Shown here: in pieces, positions 39,553-50,984 of the stretch
Layout of the letters: each line of letters begins with the position of its first letter
How positions within the stretch are numbered: the stretch's first letter is position 1
Translations under genes and position numbers: made by a program
Source: Symsagittifera roscoffensis
Taxonomy: Eukaryota > Xenacoelomorpha > Acoela > Convolutidae
DNA length: 64,000 nt
Reading direction: 5' to 3'
Assembly (NCBI RefSeq): GCF_963678635.1
Contig: NC_087065.1
Coordinates: 24,447,254-24,511,253 of the forward strand
Notes under the pieces: generated by a model
What the model saw: the letters and a program-made list of their open reading frames with translations, nothing else
Databases searched by the model: none
Told to the model about the DNA's origin: nothing

Positions 39553-39931
39553 CTAATGGTTCAGATAAGCGAGCGTGTCGTTCTTCAAAGGTGTATGGGT
39601 TATCTTGGAAAGAAATTCGTGTAGATGTTTGGGGGTTTTTGGTAGTTGTAGGTATTGTCGGTTTTTCTTGGGATGATGCCGGTGAAGACTGACTGTGTGA
39701 TTGTTGGTTAGCAATTTTTGAGGGTTTTCTGATTGATTTTTCTTAATGAAAAAAATTATGTTTATTGTTGTATTCTTCAAAGAAAAGAATTAAAAGGATT
39801 GTTGCTAAGGCGAATGTTATGATTGCCTTCTTTATAAATTTGCATATTGTCAGTTTTAGGGATGATAAAAATGTTATAAAAATTACAAATAGTAAAAAAA
39901 TATCTGTTCTACTAAAAATGGTTCGTATCAT
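39553..39931 (-). CDS. Two small ORFs, one with two membrane-like segments (unit 2)
   Basis: 39931-39743 encodes 62 residues with two hydrophobic stretches (about residues 11-28 and 36-50). The overlapping 39780-39553 frame encodes 75 basic residues rich in H, K, T. Their order is the same as in unit 1, where the first is broken. Functions unknown. Confidence 0.35.
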
Positions 39932-40547
39932 TTAAAAAAACTTTGGGTTTTCGTACCTGTGAATATGGTCAATGACTTGGGAAAGTTGGAGATATATTTC
40001 AAATAGTGAGTAGAAAATTTAAAAAATATTGCAAAAAATGATTAAAACTATTATAAAAGCTTCAAAAGTATCAAAGAGAAATATGAATAAAAGTTTAAGT
40101 ATTGTTAAAAAATTTATGAAAATGTTGAAAATTGTATTGACTGATCGATAGAAGAGCATTTAAGAAATGGCTTCTTGGTCGAATATTTTTTGTTGTTTTG
40201 GGGCAATTTTCAAATGTGGTCGAATTATTTATGGATTTTTTGACAAGTGGGTTGAGTTTTGTGAAAAATTGTTGGGGGCGAATTTTATGGTGTTCGGGAG
40301 GTCTTCTTTGCTTTATTTTTATTTGTCAGGTGATCTGGGGTATTTTTGAGATTTTTGTACTTTAGGCTAAATTAATACGGTCGTTAGGCTAGTTTATCAT
40401 TTTTGGTTGGGGGGTTTTTGAGGTCTGAGTTGGGAAAATATTGTTGATCTTTGCGTTATTAGATAAGGGAGGGTTATGATATTATGGTGGTATTTATTTT
40501 AGTTGTCAAGTTTGCTTATTTTTGACCTGGAGGTTGTAAAGCTATAG
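39932..40547 (-). other. Spacer up to the deletion point (unit 2)
   Basis: Non-coding counterpart of about 30320-30970. The deletion junction lies at about 40570-40573. Confidence 0.5.
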
Positions 40548-40970
40548 TTATAGATATGCCTGGAGTTTAATAAAAACCATTTGGTATGGTGACATTCCTA
40601 GAGTTGTCGTAATTTGTGAATTATATGCTAAGGGAAATAATTTTACATCTGCTGACCATTCTGTGTATCTTGTATCGTTTCCATTTATGATACATCTAAG
40701 ATATTCTTGTAGTGAACGGTTCATACCTTCGACTAAACCGTTTGTCCAAGGTGCATGAGATGTATGCGGTTTATGTTTGATGTTATATAAGTGAAATAGT
40801 GTGATGATTTCATTATTTATGAATTCTGTACCGTTGTCTGTAACTAAGATTTCGGGTAATCCGAATTTAGCTATCCAGTGTTCATAAAGTGTTGTGTAAG
40901 CATAATAAGCGTTACAATGTGGTACTGGGTTGAGTGCTACATAATGTGTAAATGCATCAACAATTACCAT
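40548..40970 (-). pseudogene. Integrase core, truncated (unit 2)
   Basis: Contains the same DDE residues as unit 1 (MVIVDAFTHY, VTDNGTEFIN, GLVEGMNRSLQEYL) but stops after PYQMVFIK, where the ~975-bp deletion removed the rest of the core and the C-terminal domain. It cannot encode a complete integrase. Confidence 0.85.
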
Positions 40971-41266
40971 AATGTAGGGTTTCCTTCAGAGGATGGTGAA
41001 ATTGGTCCTTTTGTATCGAATGAAATACGATGGTTAAAATGTAAACTTTGTCCTTTAAAATCTTGTTTTTGTGCTATTGCTATTTGTTTTTGATTTGGAT
41101 AAGGTTTATTTAGCTGACATACTATACAATCATTGCATAGTACTTTTATCCAAATTGGTGCATTTGGGAAATAAAAATTTTGTGTAAAATTTGAATATGT
41201 TTTCTCTGATCCAGAGTGTCCTTTAGTGTTTTGTGTATGTGAAATATTATAAGCTATTAGAATCAT
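40964..41266 (-). CDS. H2C2 integrase zinc finger (unit 2)
   Basis: 100 codons with the H-x(n)-H-x(n)-C-x2-C arrangement: first His in SHTQNTKGH, Cys pair in CIVCQLNKP. This N-terminal domain of Ty3/Gypsy integrases precedes the catalytic core. Here it is intact, whereas unit 1 has a frameshift just before it; it then shifts out of frame with the core at about 40970. Confidence 0.75.
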   Translation of the reverse strand: MILIAYNISHTQNTKGHSGSEKTYSNFTQNFYFPNAPIWIKVLCNDCIVCQLNKPYPNQKQIAIAQKQDFKGQSLHFNHRISFDTKGPISPSSEGNPTLW

Positions 41267-42062
41267 ACTTGAAGGGAGACAGGGAACTGTAGAATCATTT
41301 AATTGATATTCTAGAAGGTCTGTGTTTTCATTAATTGTTGTATTATTAAATTTTCGGAAATATCGGAGGAGTGTTTTATTTCCTAAAATTGTGGTATCTG
41401 CCTTTACGGGCTAAGTTTTGTATTTGTGCCATGATTTTAGTTGTCTAATTACTGGGTCAAGATTTTGATATTGTTTCAAGATATTAATTGTAATTTTATC
41501 TGTTTGAGGGAGAAAAGTATTTTCAATTTCTAATTTAGATAAGGGAATTGTGTCAAGTGGGTCATGGAGGTCAAAAACTTGATTTATTGTGTATTTTGAA
41601 TCATTTGTTTGTGGTCCTGATAAATTTATTTTATCAGTTGAATTTTTTTATTTTTCAATTAACGGAAAAATGTCTTTTTTATGCGAGTGGTGTTTTATTC
41701 GTTTTTGTTGGGTGTTATTTTTTATACATTGTGAGTATGGAATTGGTTTGAAAGTTGATGTTCCAAGTAGATCAACTTCGTAGTGATTATTTTGGCAATC
41801 TAAGTAAAGTGGAAATGTTGTAGGTTATTTCTTTGTGATTGTTCAATGTCAGTTTTTACTGCATATTTGCATTCTAGTCGGGGTGATGTTTCCTCTTTTG
41901 CAAGGTAAAATTTTATTTTTTTGGGTGTATGGTGCAAAAATGTCTGGTTGTAAATAATCATCATCAGATGATAAGTAATCCGTATGATGAGGTGCTTGCT
42001 TTTTATTTTTATTTTGTTGAAAGAATGGGTAATTTTCACTATGATCCTGTGGAGGATGTGAA
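41267..42062 (-). pseudogene. Pol linker region (unit 2, frame-broken)
   Basis: Counterpart of 32603-33397. Several small indels (for example near 41440 and 41650) break the frame that is open in unit 1. No RT or RNase H motif is seen here either. Confidence 0.6.
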
Positions 42063-42800
42063 TTAGTTCGAAAATTTACTGAGTTGCTTGTTGTCATATT
42101 GGGTTATCCCAATAGTGAGAACATACATGATTATTATAATTTTTTCGTGGGGGGTAATTGTTTTTGACGAATGTGCATAATTATAATTGTGTTCTGCAAA
42201 AGTGTTTCTTGTGAACATTCTTCGTGGTTTTGATGGTACTGTCATGGGTCTAAATGTTTGATAATCCATATGCGAATATTTTGGAGCAACCGAAGGTTTA
42301 ACGGTTGATTGTAAGGTTACTTGTGCCAGTGAAGTATTTGTATTTCTTGTGGTTGTTAAATTTGGATGTATTGGTGAAATACTTTGTTGTGTAGTTGTTG
42401 TTTGGACAATTTCTTCATTGATGAAGTGTGATGGCGTTTGAATATCTTGTTGTGTAAGATTTCTAGTTCCATTAAGGTCTTCATTGTGTATAACGGTCAA
42501 ATTTAAACTGTTATTTTGTGTATCAGGTAAAAATGTATTGTAGTTTAATGGTGTTGCATCAATGGTTAGTGGTACTACTTTTACATAATCTCTGTGGTAA
42601 GATATTGTACTTATTGCTTGACTTGAGATTGATTGTGGGATATTTGTAAATGTAGAATGAGACCATTCAGGGTCCCAAACGTAGTCTGATTGTTCTGTAA
42701 TGGCAGTATCATCATTTGAATTTTGAGGTTTGAAATTTTTTCTTGCTTGTGAAATTAAGTCTATATTATGTGTGAAATAGTCTATTATAAACCATGCCAA
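42063..42800 (-). CDS. Gag-like ORF 3 (unit 2, intact)
   Basis: 245 codons starting MAWFIIDYFTHNIDLISQ. N/T/S/P-rich with a few aromatic blocks (DYVWDPEWSH). Open here, split in unit 1. No certain family. It follows Gag-like ORF 2 after a gap of 27 bp. Confidence 0.5.
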   Translation of the reverse strand: MAWFIIDYFTHNIDLISQARKNFKPQNSNDDTAITEQSDYVWDPEWSHSTFTNIPQSISSQAISTISYHRDYVKVVPLTIDATPLNYNTFLPDTQNNSLNLTVIHNEDLNGTRNLTQQDIQTPSHFINEEIVQTTTTQQSISPIHPNLTTTRNTNTSLAQVTLQSTVKPSVAPKYSHMDYQTFRPMTVPSKPRRMFTRNTFAEHNYNYAHSSKTITPHEKIIIIMYVLTIGITQYDNKQLSKFSN

Positions 42801-42827
42801 AAATTTTTGTAAGTCATGTTTTGTGTG

Positions 42828-43382
42828 TTATGAAACATCGTCTTTAGTGAAATTTTCTTTGATTAAATGTAGAACAGTTGAAAATAACGTGATTTCATGT
42901 CGTACTTTTGTATGTTTGGATGTTTCAGTTGGTGAGATACTTTGAAATTCTGTTTTTTCTAATATAGAAATATAGGTATATATTATTGCAAAAACTTTGT
43001 TAGTGAATATAGAGTTTGCTCTTTGTGAATTATGATATTGTATGCTTTTAATATATTCTAACAATACTTTTGAAAATTCTAATTCAAGATCATCTGTTTG
43101 AATTACATATTTACGATGATTCGTATTTGTTGTGCTGAATTCTATGGTGTAGATTCCATATTGTTGTGTTAAGTTACATATATCTTTCAAATAATGTTTA
43201 ATAATTTGTCTTTTGTTTTTTACATCTGGGAATTCTGCTTTGCATGGACTGATTCCGGGTTCAAACAAATTTACGAGTAAATTCTTGCAAAAATCTTGTT
43301 GCCCTCTATTATCGGGTGCATCTATGAGGAAGGGGTAAACCTCTTCGTCATCTGGACTATCGTCACTTTGAGTGTGGCTCAT
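42828..43382 (-). CDS. Gag-like ORF 2 (unit 2)
   Basis: 184 codons. As in unit 1 but 12 residues longer at the C-terminus; helical, acidic start. It overlaps the end of ORF 1 by 20 nt. Confidence 0.5.
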   Translation of the reverse strand: MSHTQSDDSPDDEEVYPFLIDAPDNRGQQDFCKNLLVNLFEPGISPCKAEFPDVKNKRQIIKHYLKDICNLTQQYGIYTIEFSTTNTNHRKYVIQTDDLELEFSKVLLEYIKSIQYHNSQRANSIFTNKVFAIIYTYISILEKTEFQSISPTETSKHTKVRHEITLFSTVLHLIKENFTKDDVS

Positions 43383-43824
43383 TTTTTCGTTTAATGACTG
43401 TTAATATATAACCATCGATGTGTCTAATTGGTTGATTCCAATTATACAAGTGTACTGGTTTGTGTTGGTATTGCTTTTTTATTCTTCTTTTTCCTCTTTT
43501 TGATGAATTTGAAGTTGTTTCTGAATCGGAAAAATATATTTGATCGTGAATGGGACAATTTTTATCAATTGATTCTTTTAATTTGTAGAGTTCATCAAAA
43601 TTGCTGGCTTCTGATTCTGAAAATACGTTTCTATTTTTTGAAAATCTTTTTCGTGTGATTTGTCTTTGTTTGTTTATGATTTTTCTTTTTATTGTTAGTC
43701 GTTTTGTTCTAATGTATCCAACTGTTTGTGTATGAGGTATGATGACAAGATCGTATTTTTGGTTATCTATCTCACAATTGTGTAAAACGATTGTTTGTTT
43801 ATTTCCTAGATTTTTGAATGACAT
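43363..43824 (-). CDS. Gag-like ORF 1 (unit 2)
   Basis: 153 codons, basic; near-identical to 34718-35179. First ORF of the element. Confidence 0.5.
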   Translation of the reverse strand: MSFKNLGNKQTIVLHNCEIDNQKYDLVIIPHTQTVGYIRTKRLTIKRKIINKQRQITRKRFSKNRNVFSESEASNFDELYKLKESIDKNCPIHDQIYFSDSETTSNSSKRGKRRIKKQYQHKPVHLYNWNQPIRHIDGYILTVIKRKNEPHSK

Positions 43825-44935
43825 AAGGTTTAGGATAAGGGTTGCAAAAAGTTGTAAGGTATCTTCTATTTTCTTAGACTTACAATTTTTTGGTTAGCTT
43901 AACCTGGGTCTTTTTATTTAGGGTTGGAGAGAAAAGTATATCGATTCCGAGGAATGATTTTTTACTTTCTCGTGGCTAGTCTAAGCTAAGGTGTTAACTT
44001 ACTTAATCTTACTTAGGGTTAGTGATTGTTTTCAAGGGTTGGAGAATAGTAAATCGATCCACAAGGTTCAGGTATAATTAGAACGCAAGTAGTTCGTTAG
44101 GTACGATTTTAACTTACTAAGTCTAAGATCTATCCTGGGTCTAGTAAGAAGAGGGTTCAAGTGAAGGATGAATAACCGAAGTTCTTCACTGTTTATCCTA
44201 ATTTGAATGGTTGGTTTTATTTAAAAACTTCTATTAGTCTTGGGTCTTTTGGAAGGGTTGGATAGTGAATCGACGTTTGAGGTCGTTAGACACTTGTTAA
44301 GGGGGTGGGGGAGAACAAAATTGTTCTTTTTGATCCAAGGATAGGCCTTGATGATCAGGTTTTAAATTTAAAGAAATAAAAAATTTATTGAGATCCAAGG
44401 ATATGCCTTGATGATCTAATTTTTAAAATTAAGTAAATTTAAGTTTGATTTGGTTTAATTTTATTTACGAAAAAGATTTAGTCTTTTAATGATATTAGTG
44501 AGCTTATGATTGCTGTTATGTTTAGGTGATGAAGCTGGGACAACAGATGGTTTTATGATTACTAACAGTTTATTGTCATGCTACTAATTTTTTATTTTCA
44601 TTTTCAATAAATATTTTTCAAACATGTTTTATAAAAGACTGCAGAAATTAGGAAAACGATCTGAGATCTTTTTATCAATCGTTATTGTATATTAATAATT
44701 CTGTTTAGCGCCTGAAATGATCATGAAGATTTACTTCAAAATTTTATGTTTGCAAATTAAAATCTAAATTCATTGCTAATAAGATTCTAAATATAAAAGT
44801 TTGTGTTGGCTTCGGCTCTGATCTATTTAGTCGTAGAGACATTTCGATTAAATTAATATCGTATATTATTTTGAAAAAGTTCTGTCTAAATTCTAATCTA
44901 TTTTGGTTAATTCTAAGTTATTAAGGTCTTTTTCG
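43825..44935 (-). other. 5' leader (unit 2)
   Basis: Non-coding counterpart of 35180-36393, about 100 bp shorter. A small deletion near 44813 removes the segment present at about 36167-36268. Confidence 0.5.
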
Positions 44936-44955
44936 AGACTTATGGTCGCACCAGA

Positions 44956-45365
44956 TGAGTTTGAACCGAGGTGGTTAACTCATAGAGTAATTTCGGATAG
45001 GGTACACCGTCTGCTCGTCATGCTATCTTATTTTCGGCCGGATAGATTCGTGCAACTTCTTAGTCTAATACCGATCCTAATCTTACTCTTATACTTTCTA
45101 GTCTCAGGGTGTTTAACTAGTCTCTGCTAGGCTCAATAGATCTAGGGTATACTGGTTTGTTGCGGCTGCTGAAGTTCTCTTGGAGAGACAACTAATTTCT
45201 AAGTTAAATTCAAATCTCTCTGGTGCTGAGATTACAAGTAATTTTAGCACTTACAAATAAGTGGGTTGTCAGTTAGATGGATCATGATTGGTTAATATTA
45301 AATACGTTACAGTGGTAAAATATCTAATTTATCCAATCGTAAAATATAGTTTAGATCAGGTTCCA
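44956..45365 (-). repeat. Third copy of the 410-bp LTR (unit 2)
   Basis: I count about nine differences from the LTR at 36414. The hairpin stem carries two changes here (about 45221-45248). Followed by CAAC and the duplicated flank. Confidence 0.9.
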
Positions 45366-46167
45366 CAACGTCAAAAATTAAAAACTGCATGCACGCACGA
45401 TATTGCAGCTTAGAGAAAAAATTGTTTAGAAACTTTTTTATGAAGTAATTCTACGCTAACTCTGAATCCCTGTCTGAGTCGTTTTATATCAAAATTGTGA
45501 TTTTTTTATGTAAAAATCAAAACTCGACAAGCTAAAGCGAACAAAAAGCTGAATTTTTTTTTAAAATAATTTTTGGCTTGTAATCCTACTTTCTTATTTA
45601 ATGTAAAATATGAATCACTCAAGAAAAGGAAACGACACCGCTGATCAATTTCTGGGGTGGGCCAGTGAAGGAGATGGAGGCGAAAAGAGGGGGGGATGAG
45701 TTAGGGATGGTGAAAAGTGAAAGTAGGGAGGGAATACGAAAAAGTTGAATAAGAAAAGATTGAAAAGGTAATAAGAAAAGGAATAAGAAAAGAGGCCAAT
45801 CGTGAATAAGACACAGTTGACGATGAGCCACAAGAAAAAACTGAGGCAAAAACTGGACAACTGGAAGACCGGGAAGATGAAGCTTACGGAAAACTTAGAC
45901 TAGACGCGAGTAAGAAGCTAACACAGTTCAGGGTTGACTCATCGACCAAATGTTCGCAATTTCTGGAGCGAGAGATCGAGAGTGTAATTGAGATTGGGAA
46001 TATCCGGCGGCTCCACTCTTAGAAAAAAAATCTTCTTCCCGACGAGTCTAGAAGTCAGAGTCAAAGCAGATCGTTACAAAGGGTGACGACATGGATCTCA
46101 GAGCATATTACTGATCTCAGTAAGTATCGACAAAATATCAAGGGTTATCAGGTCCATTCATTCCATC
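45366..46167 (+). other. Flank between LTR copy and element 2
   Basis: Duplicate of 36824-37492 with an extra 137 bp. It contains CGTTACAAAGGGTGACGACATG (about 46073-46094), a possible LTR end plus altered primer-binding site of a further element. Confidence 0.45.
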
Positions 46168-48702
46168 TGACTCAGATAAACTAGAGGGAGGCTGTGATCA
46201 AGAACTTATGGGTGGTATATGGACTGTAAGATCAGTGATCCTAACATTTTCGGCGATCTAAAAACTCAGCTAAGTGAGTTCCACCTTGATAAATGCATGC
46301 AGCTAAAAAATTATTGAGCAGAACGTAGCTTAGTATTCACTAGTCAATACAATTAGTAGAAAAGAATACAAAAGTTAAAAATAGGTTCAAATCTTGAAAA
46401 AATTTAGTGTACCCCCTCGCCAAATGAGAACTGAGGATGCAAACTTTATGGAAACACATTGAGCGGATACTAAAGAATTTTTGACGCCGGCATGCAGAAA
46501 TCCGGACATCTCGGACCCCACGAATCAAGTGATAAACCTTCCCGGAAATTCAAATAGCCTTATCTGAACTGTGGGAGCAAAATTTAGTATGTGATAAACC
46601 TAGTTCAGAGAAATTAAATTCATAACCCAAAAACTCTGAATCCCTACATCCGGGTTTATGCCCTAAGCATAGAGTCCCTAACACGACTCCCGGATATCGT
46701 TTAAATGACACCCCGTCAACGCAGGGAGCCAAAACTGTGGGATAAAATAGGTAGTGAACACAGACATCAAGTTTTACACTTTGAGCCAAATCTGGTGGTT
46801 GGACCGGAAGGTATTAGTTTTTGCTACAGCCACCGCTTAGACCGGAAATAGCTAAATTATACAAAATAATGAATGAGGAAATATTTAATTTATAGCGGCA
46901 ATAAACACTAGATTTTAACCCAAAAAAAAGAATCTGAGCCAATGAAATCCTTCCGGCAACTACTTCCTGTGTAAGTTGCCGATTCAAGGAAAAATTGATA
47001 ACGGACCTGAGAAAGGTAATAACTCATTGATTTTGAATTTAAATACGGATGATTGATAACGGGTGAACCCGGGCTGACATTTAAAATGAACTTGGGCGGG
47101 TGGGACCAAAACTGCATGTAAAACTTTGATAATATACCGGAAAGGGGCGTATTCGCAGCCCCAGTCCTGGGAAAAGCGAGTTGTTTAATTTAATTGCAAT
47201 TGAGAGGAAATTTATCTATTGAGAATTGAAGCAGAAGCTGAAACGGATACAGTTTTTACATTGAAACATTCGAACAACAGTAGAACAACAGTAGAACAAG
47301 TTAAAGAGCACGTGGGAAACATTAGTTTCAATTTAGTTTAACAAATAAGCTTTTAATAGAAATTGAACTTGACTGGAGAAAAACAGTCCCTGAGGGTATC
47401 GTCAGCAAAAAGCGCGTTGGTTGGTAAATCTCATAAATAACTAAGAGGACTGGTGTTCGTTTTTAGCTCTTTTAGGCTTAGTTTGACTTTTCCACTTTTA
47501 GCCTCAATCCTGGGAAACGCGAGTCGGTTAATTTACTTACAATTCAGAGGAAATTTATCTATTGGGAATTGAAGCAGAAGCTGAAAGGGATACAGTTTTT
47601 ACATTGAAACATTGACCCAGTAGAACAAATTAAAGAGCACGTGTGAAACATTGGTTTCTATTTAGTTTAACAAATAAGCTTTTAATAGAAATTGAACTCG
47701 ACTGGAGAAAAACAGTTCCTGAGGGTATCGTCAGTAAAAGGCGCGTTGGATGGTAAGTCTCCGAAATAACTTAGAGGTCTGGGGTTCGTTCTTAGCTCTT
47801 TTGGGCTTAGTAAGACTTTTCCACTTAGTTAGAAGATGATGAACTAACTGTTTTTCCCTGATAGCTAAAAATTCGGGATTGGATTAGTGTACAGATGTGT
47901 TTTTAAAATGGTTTAGATGAATTAGCTACTCATGGAAAGAGTAGGTCGGAGGGTTAACGATGGAGGTCGGAGGGCTAACGAGATGGTTGATTAAAACCTT
48001 GGTGATTTGTGTATAGTAAACATAATTTGGTTTAGAATTGAAATTGGACTTGATATAAGAACAACCTAGTAAAAGATACCCAATGTGAGAGTTGCATTTA
48101 TAATTAGTATCGTCACGGAAGAGTTCAGATAAGATTTCGAGCAAGTGTTCAAAAACAAAAGTTCTAGGAAAGATCATAACGGTAGCTAAAACTGCAGCAA
48201 AGTAGACAAACATACAAAAGGGTTACAAATAACCTATCTTTAGGCAAGAATAGCTACTAGTAAGAGTAAGATCAAAATAGCTACTAGTAAGAGTATTTGA
48301 TTTCTCAGTCATTCAGAGAACAATTAGTTCTAAGTAAGAGTATAGTTGGTTACCCATATTATGAGAGAGAGCTGTTTGACACTTGTGATGATAAGGATTT
48401 TCCCAAATGAGTGTGCGTTTTCTAAATAGTGAGACAGTCGAAAGATCTATCGAGGATAGCAAGAAGTCTGAGATTTTGTTTATGCTAATGGCAAATCGAG
48501 TTGCAATCAGGCGATTGCAGTGATTAATCGCTGATCTTTTTCTTGCGACTATTTTATTAGAGTAAACGTCTGCTCAGTTAAGGCCCTCTGTATTCGGATG
48601 CACTTATATCTGAGTCTAACTGCAATTGGCAACTCTTGCGACTGTATGTAAGAGCGATACATTCTCAACAGCAGAAAAAAGGAGCTTCATACTACAGTAC
48701 AC
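46168..48702 (+). repeat. 5' LTR of element 2
   Basis: ~2.5 kb. It starts TGACTCAGATAAACTAGAGG and ends near ...CAGTACA, and is similar throughout to 52594-54632. It contains two head-to-tail copies of a ~350-bp block (about 47160-47505 and 47506-47823; shared GAAATTTATCTATTG, GAAGCAGAAGCTGAAA, AGGGTATCGTCAG), which explains its greater length. Confidence 0.75.
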
Positions 48703-49310
48703 TATAACTGGCACAAGTTTAGCCCTCTCGTGATTGTGGATACTACTGAATCTCGGTCATACCGCTAATTTCAGTACCCAAGGGACCCTTCTATGGTGTC
48801 GTTAAGAGTAAGACAGAGAAAACGAACCTAGGGCAGCCATCACTTAAATCTAATCTACGTTGTCGTTTCTGGGTGGATCCTTTTTTGAATTTAGTTGCCA
48901 AATACCTGATGTGGCTGAACAAACTAACTTTTGGCGAAGATGAATGACGCAGAGTAAGCGCTGATGGCCGAAGTTGTGGTGCAGTGGCGAATGCCCTCGA
49001 CAGGCAGGAGGAGGTTTTTGCAGTCTGAACGATCCGACACGACAGTTTTCCCGCGAATATTTTTTAGAGTTGGGCCGACTAAAGGAAAACGTTCGCATGG
49101 GTTGCAGATGCAAACCTGTCGGAAGACGAACGATCCAGGATGGTACTACCTGTTTGAAACACAACAAATACGGTTGGCGCTGACGAGTCTACAGGCGAGT
49201 ACTGACCACAGATTGCGTAAACTGGACGATTCAGATGCAATTGCAGGAATTGCAGCACAATGTCCTTGTGTAGAATGACTTTGTGACAGAAGTGCAAATT
49301 ATGACGCCTA
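48703..49310 (+). pseudogene. Element 2 Gag remnant
   Basis: Begins after the LTR at a possible primer-binding site (TGGCACAAGTTTAGCC, 48710-48725). In shifting frames it shows a capsid-like core, with SWAD before KTFAWVAD-type residues around 49060-49100. It is mirrored by the better preserved copy at 54660-55160 (SWADWKKTFAWVAHGNRWED). No zinc knuckle found. Confidence 0.55.
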
Positions 49311-50984
49311 TTCGTAATTTATGTTATTCCCTCTACCTATCCAGAAGGACCTCACGACAAGAGCAAAACCAACACCCCAACAATTGTTCGATCCCCAGTA
49401 CAACCAGTGTGTGAAACGACAAGATAGGCAGTCGTACGGAGGCATTCGCCAATGTGCCAAGATCAGTGGGACTTTGATCTTTTTAGAACGCGTTCAGATG
49501 CGTCATTTTTAGAAAAAAAAATCCGCGAAAAACTTCGGATCATTTAAACTAACGAGGATCGGGACATAACAAAGCTTTGGGGGAGAGTTTGAACCGCTTT
49601 CTTTCAAGAGAGAGTAGATGGCCGAATTGTAAGTGCAGCGATCACCATAGGTGGCAGAGCAACCTAAGCAATCCTCCAGGCAAGGAGATACAGAGCCAGA
49701 CGATAGTACGACATGAGCAGATGATGTCAGTAATCCATTAACTTTCCCCCGATATACCTGGACAGCAATGAGAGTGCAGAATCAAAGACATGTTACGAGC
49801 GTGCTGATGTCAATCAGGGGAGGGAAGGTGGACCGTACGAGGCGGTTGCGGATGCTTGCGTGGGTGGGACATACTTAGAGGTACTACTGGATACTGCAAA
49901 CATGACTTACCTGAATCGAGACAAGCCAGAGATACTACCACACGAAGATCATTTAGAGGCATCAGACGGACGAGAAACGGATGTCGAAGGAGCCATCACA
50001 TCAATTTAAATATTGGAGCGATTGATGATGATATTGAAGCACTAGTATTAATTATGATGAAATTGAAGCAGAAAAATCAGATGATCCTGGGACTGCGATC
50101 GTTCAAAGAATACAGATGCTTTCTGCGTTTCCCCGCAGCAAATTATTAACTGGACCGACGAAAAAGTCTACGGAACCGATGCCTTATGCGACTCTTGGTT
50201 CGAATACAATTGCCCACTCTGCCGCCAGATCCAGCAAAGCAAAAGGAACCAAACAGTGTCATGGGTTCACAATTGTCTATGGATAGACTTCGAGAATTTT
50301 CGGTTCAAACGTTGAAGTACCAGATTTTTGGCCGTCCAACGACGAGGAACACAGTTTTAGGTTAATTGAAGAGGAAGTGTATCTCGGTGAAAGTTACACC
50401 AGCGAAATGTATCCCAAAGTAGTCTCGCTAGAGGAAGACATAAGAAGAGTAGAATGGCCTATGCCAAAGAAAGTAGCCACCTTCAGCGAGGTAAAGATGA
50501 CAAACGTGAGTCTGTCCACTAGGAAGAAAAAGCCGCTGAGAGTGCCTCTTTTCAGAAATAAGACGAAAATATCGCCCAATCGTTCTACTGAGCGGAGTTA
50601 TCAGACTAATTCGGAGACATGTCTTTGCTCATTCCGAATCTCAGCGTGGACCGAGCTCAGCTGAGGAGGCGGAATCGTCTACAAGAGGTGGTTTCAGAGA
50701 GACATTGAGGATAATTTCAATCTTTTTGAGGGTAGCTTCAGCGGCGTGTCGAAAAGAGATTCTCAACCAGCTTTTTGCATTGGAAGCCATGAGAGGACAA
50801 ATCGCAGCTGCGAAGACGCTGACTAGAATATGGAGGAGGATCTGGTGGGCAAAGATGAGGGCGGATGGAAGTGGTGCCTCAACCATGAACAAAACGGTGC
50901 AAACGGGAAGCAGAAAAGAGATATATTTGATCCGAGAATCAAATTTAGCACGATAGCAAGGGGATCAGGGCGAAACCTTAAAAG
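49311..50984 (+). pseudogene. Element 2 protease region and degraded downstream part
   Basis: Near 49776-50010 an open piece contains VTSVLMSIRGG and then TYLEVLLDTANMTYLNRD. This fits a retroviral-type aspartic protease stretch, though the D-T/S-G active site is not preserved. Downstream (50377-50664, 50705-50956) are basic or acidic open pieces with no RT or RNase H motif. Only ~0.8 kb separates the protease area from integrase, so RT and RNase H seem to be missing. Confidence 0.4.

Larger units (their letters stand above)
38114..46787 (-). repeat. Second unit of a ~9.6-kb tandem segmental duplication
   Basis: Copy of about 28508-38113: part of element 1 from the Env-like ORF through Gag and the 5' LTR, plus ~1.3-1.4 kb of flank. 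The junction at 38114-38116 shares only AAA with both parental breakpoints (28508-28510 and 46788-46790). Relative to unit 1 it lacks ~975 bp of the integrase C-terminal region (breakpoint near 40572) and gains 137 bp at about 45800-45936. The identical CAAC-start flanks of both LTRs (36824 and 45366) show duplication after insertion, not a second insertion. Confidence 0.9.

Noticed and set aside
38114..45365. A second independent insertion of element 1
   Set aside because: The right LTR copy is followed by exactly the same flank as the first insertion and there is no new target duplication, so tandem duplication explains it.
45619..45860. Hydrophobic minus-strand ORFs (LFLFLLPFQSFL type)
   Set aside because: Arise from a purine-rich plus-strand stretch (GAAAAG/GGGAGG); two overlapping frames look equally hydrophobic, so low complexity is the cause.
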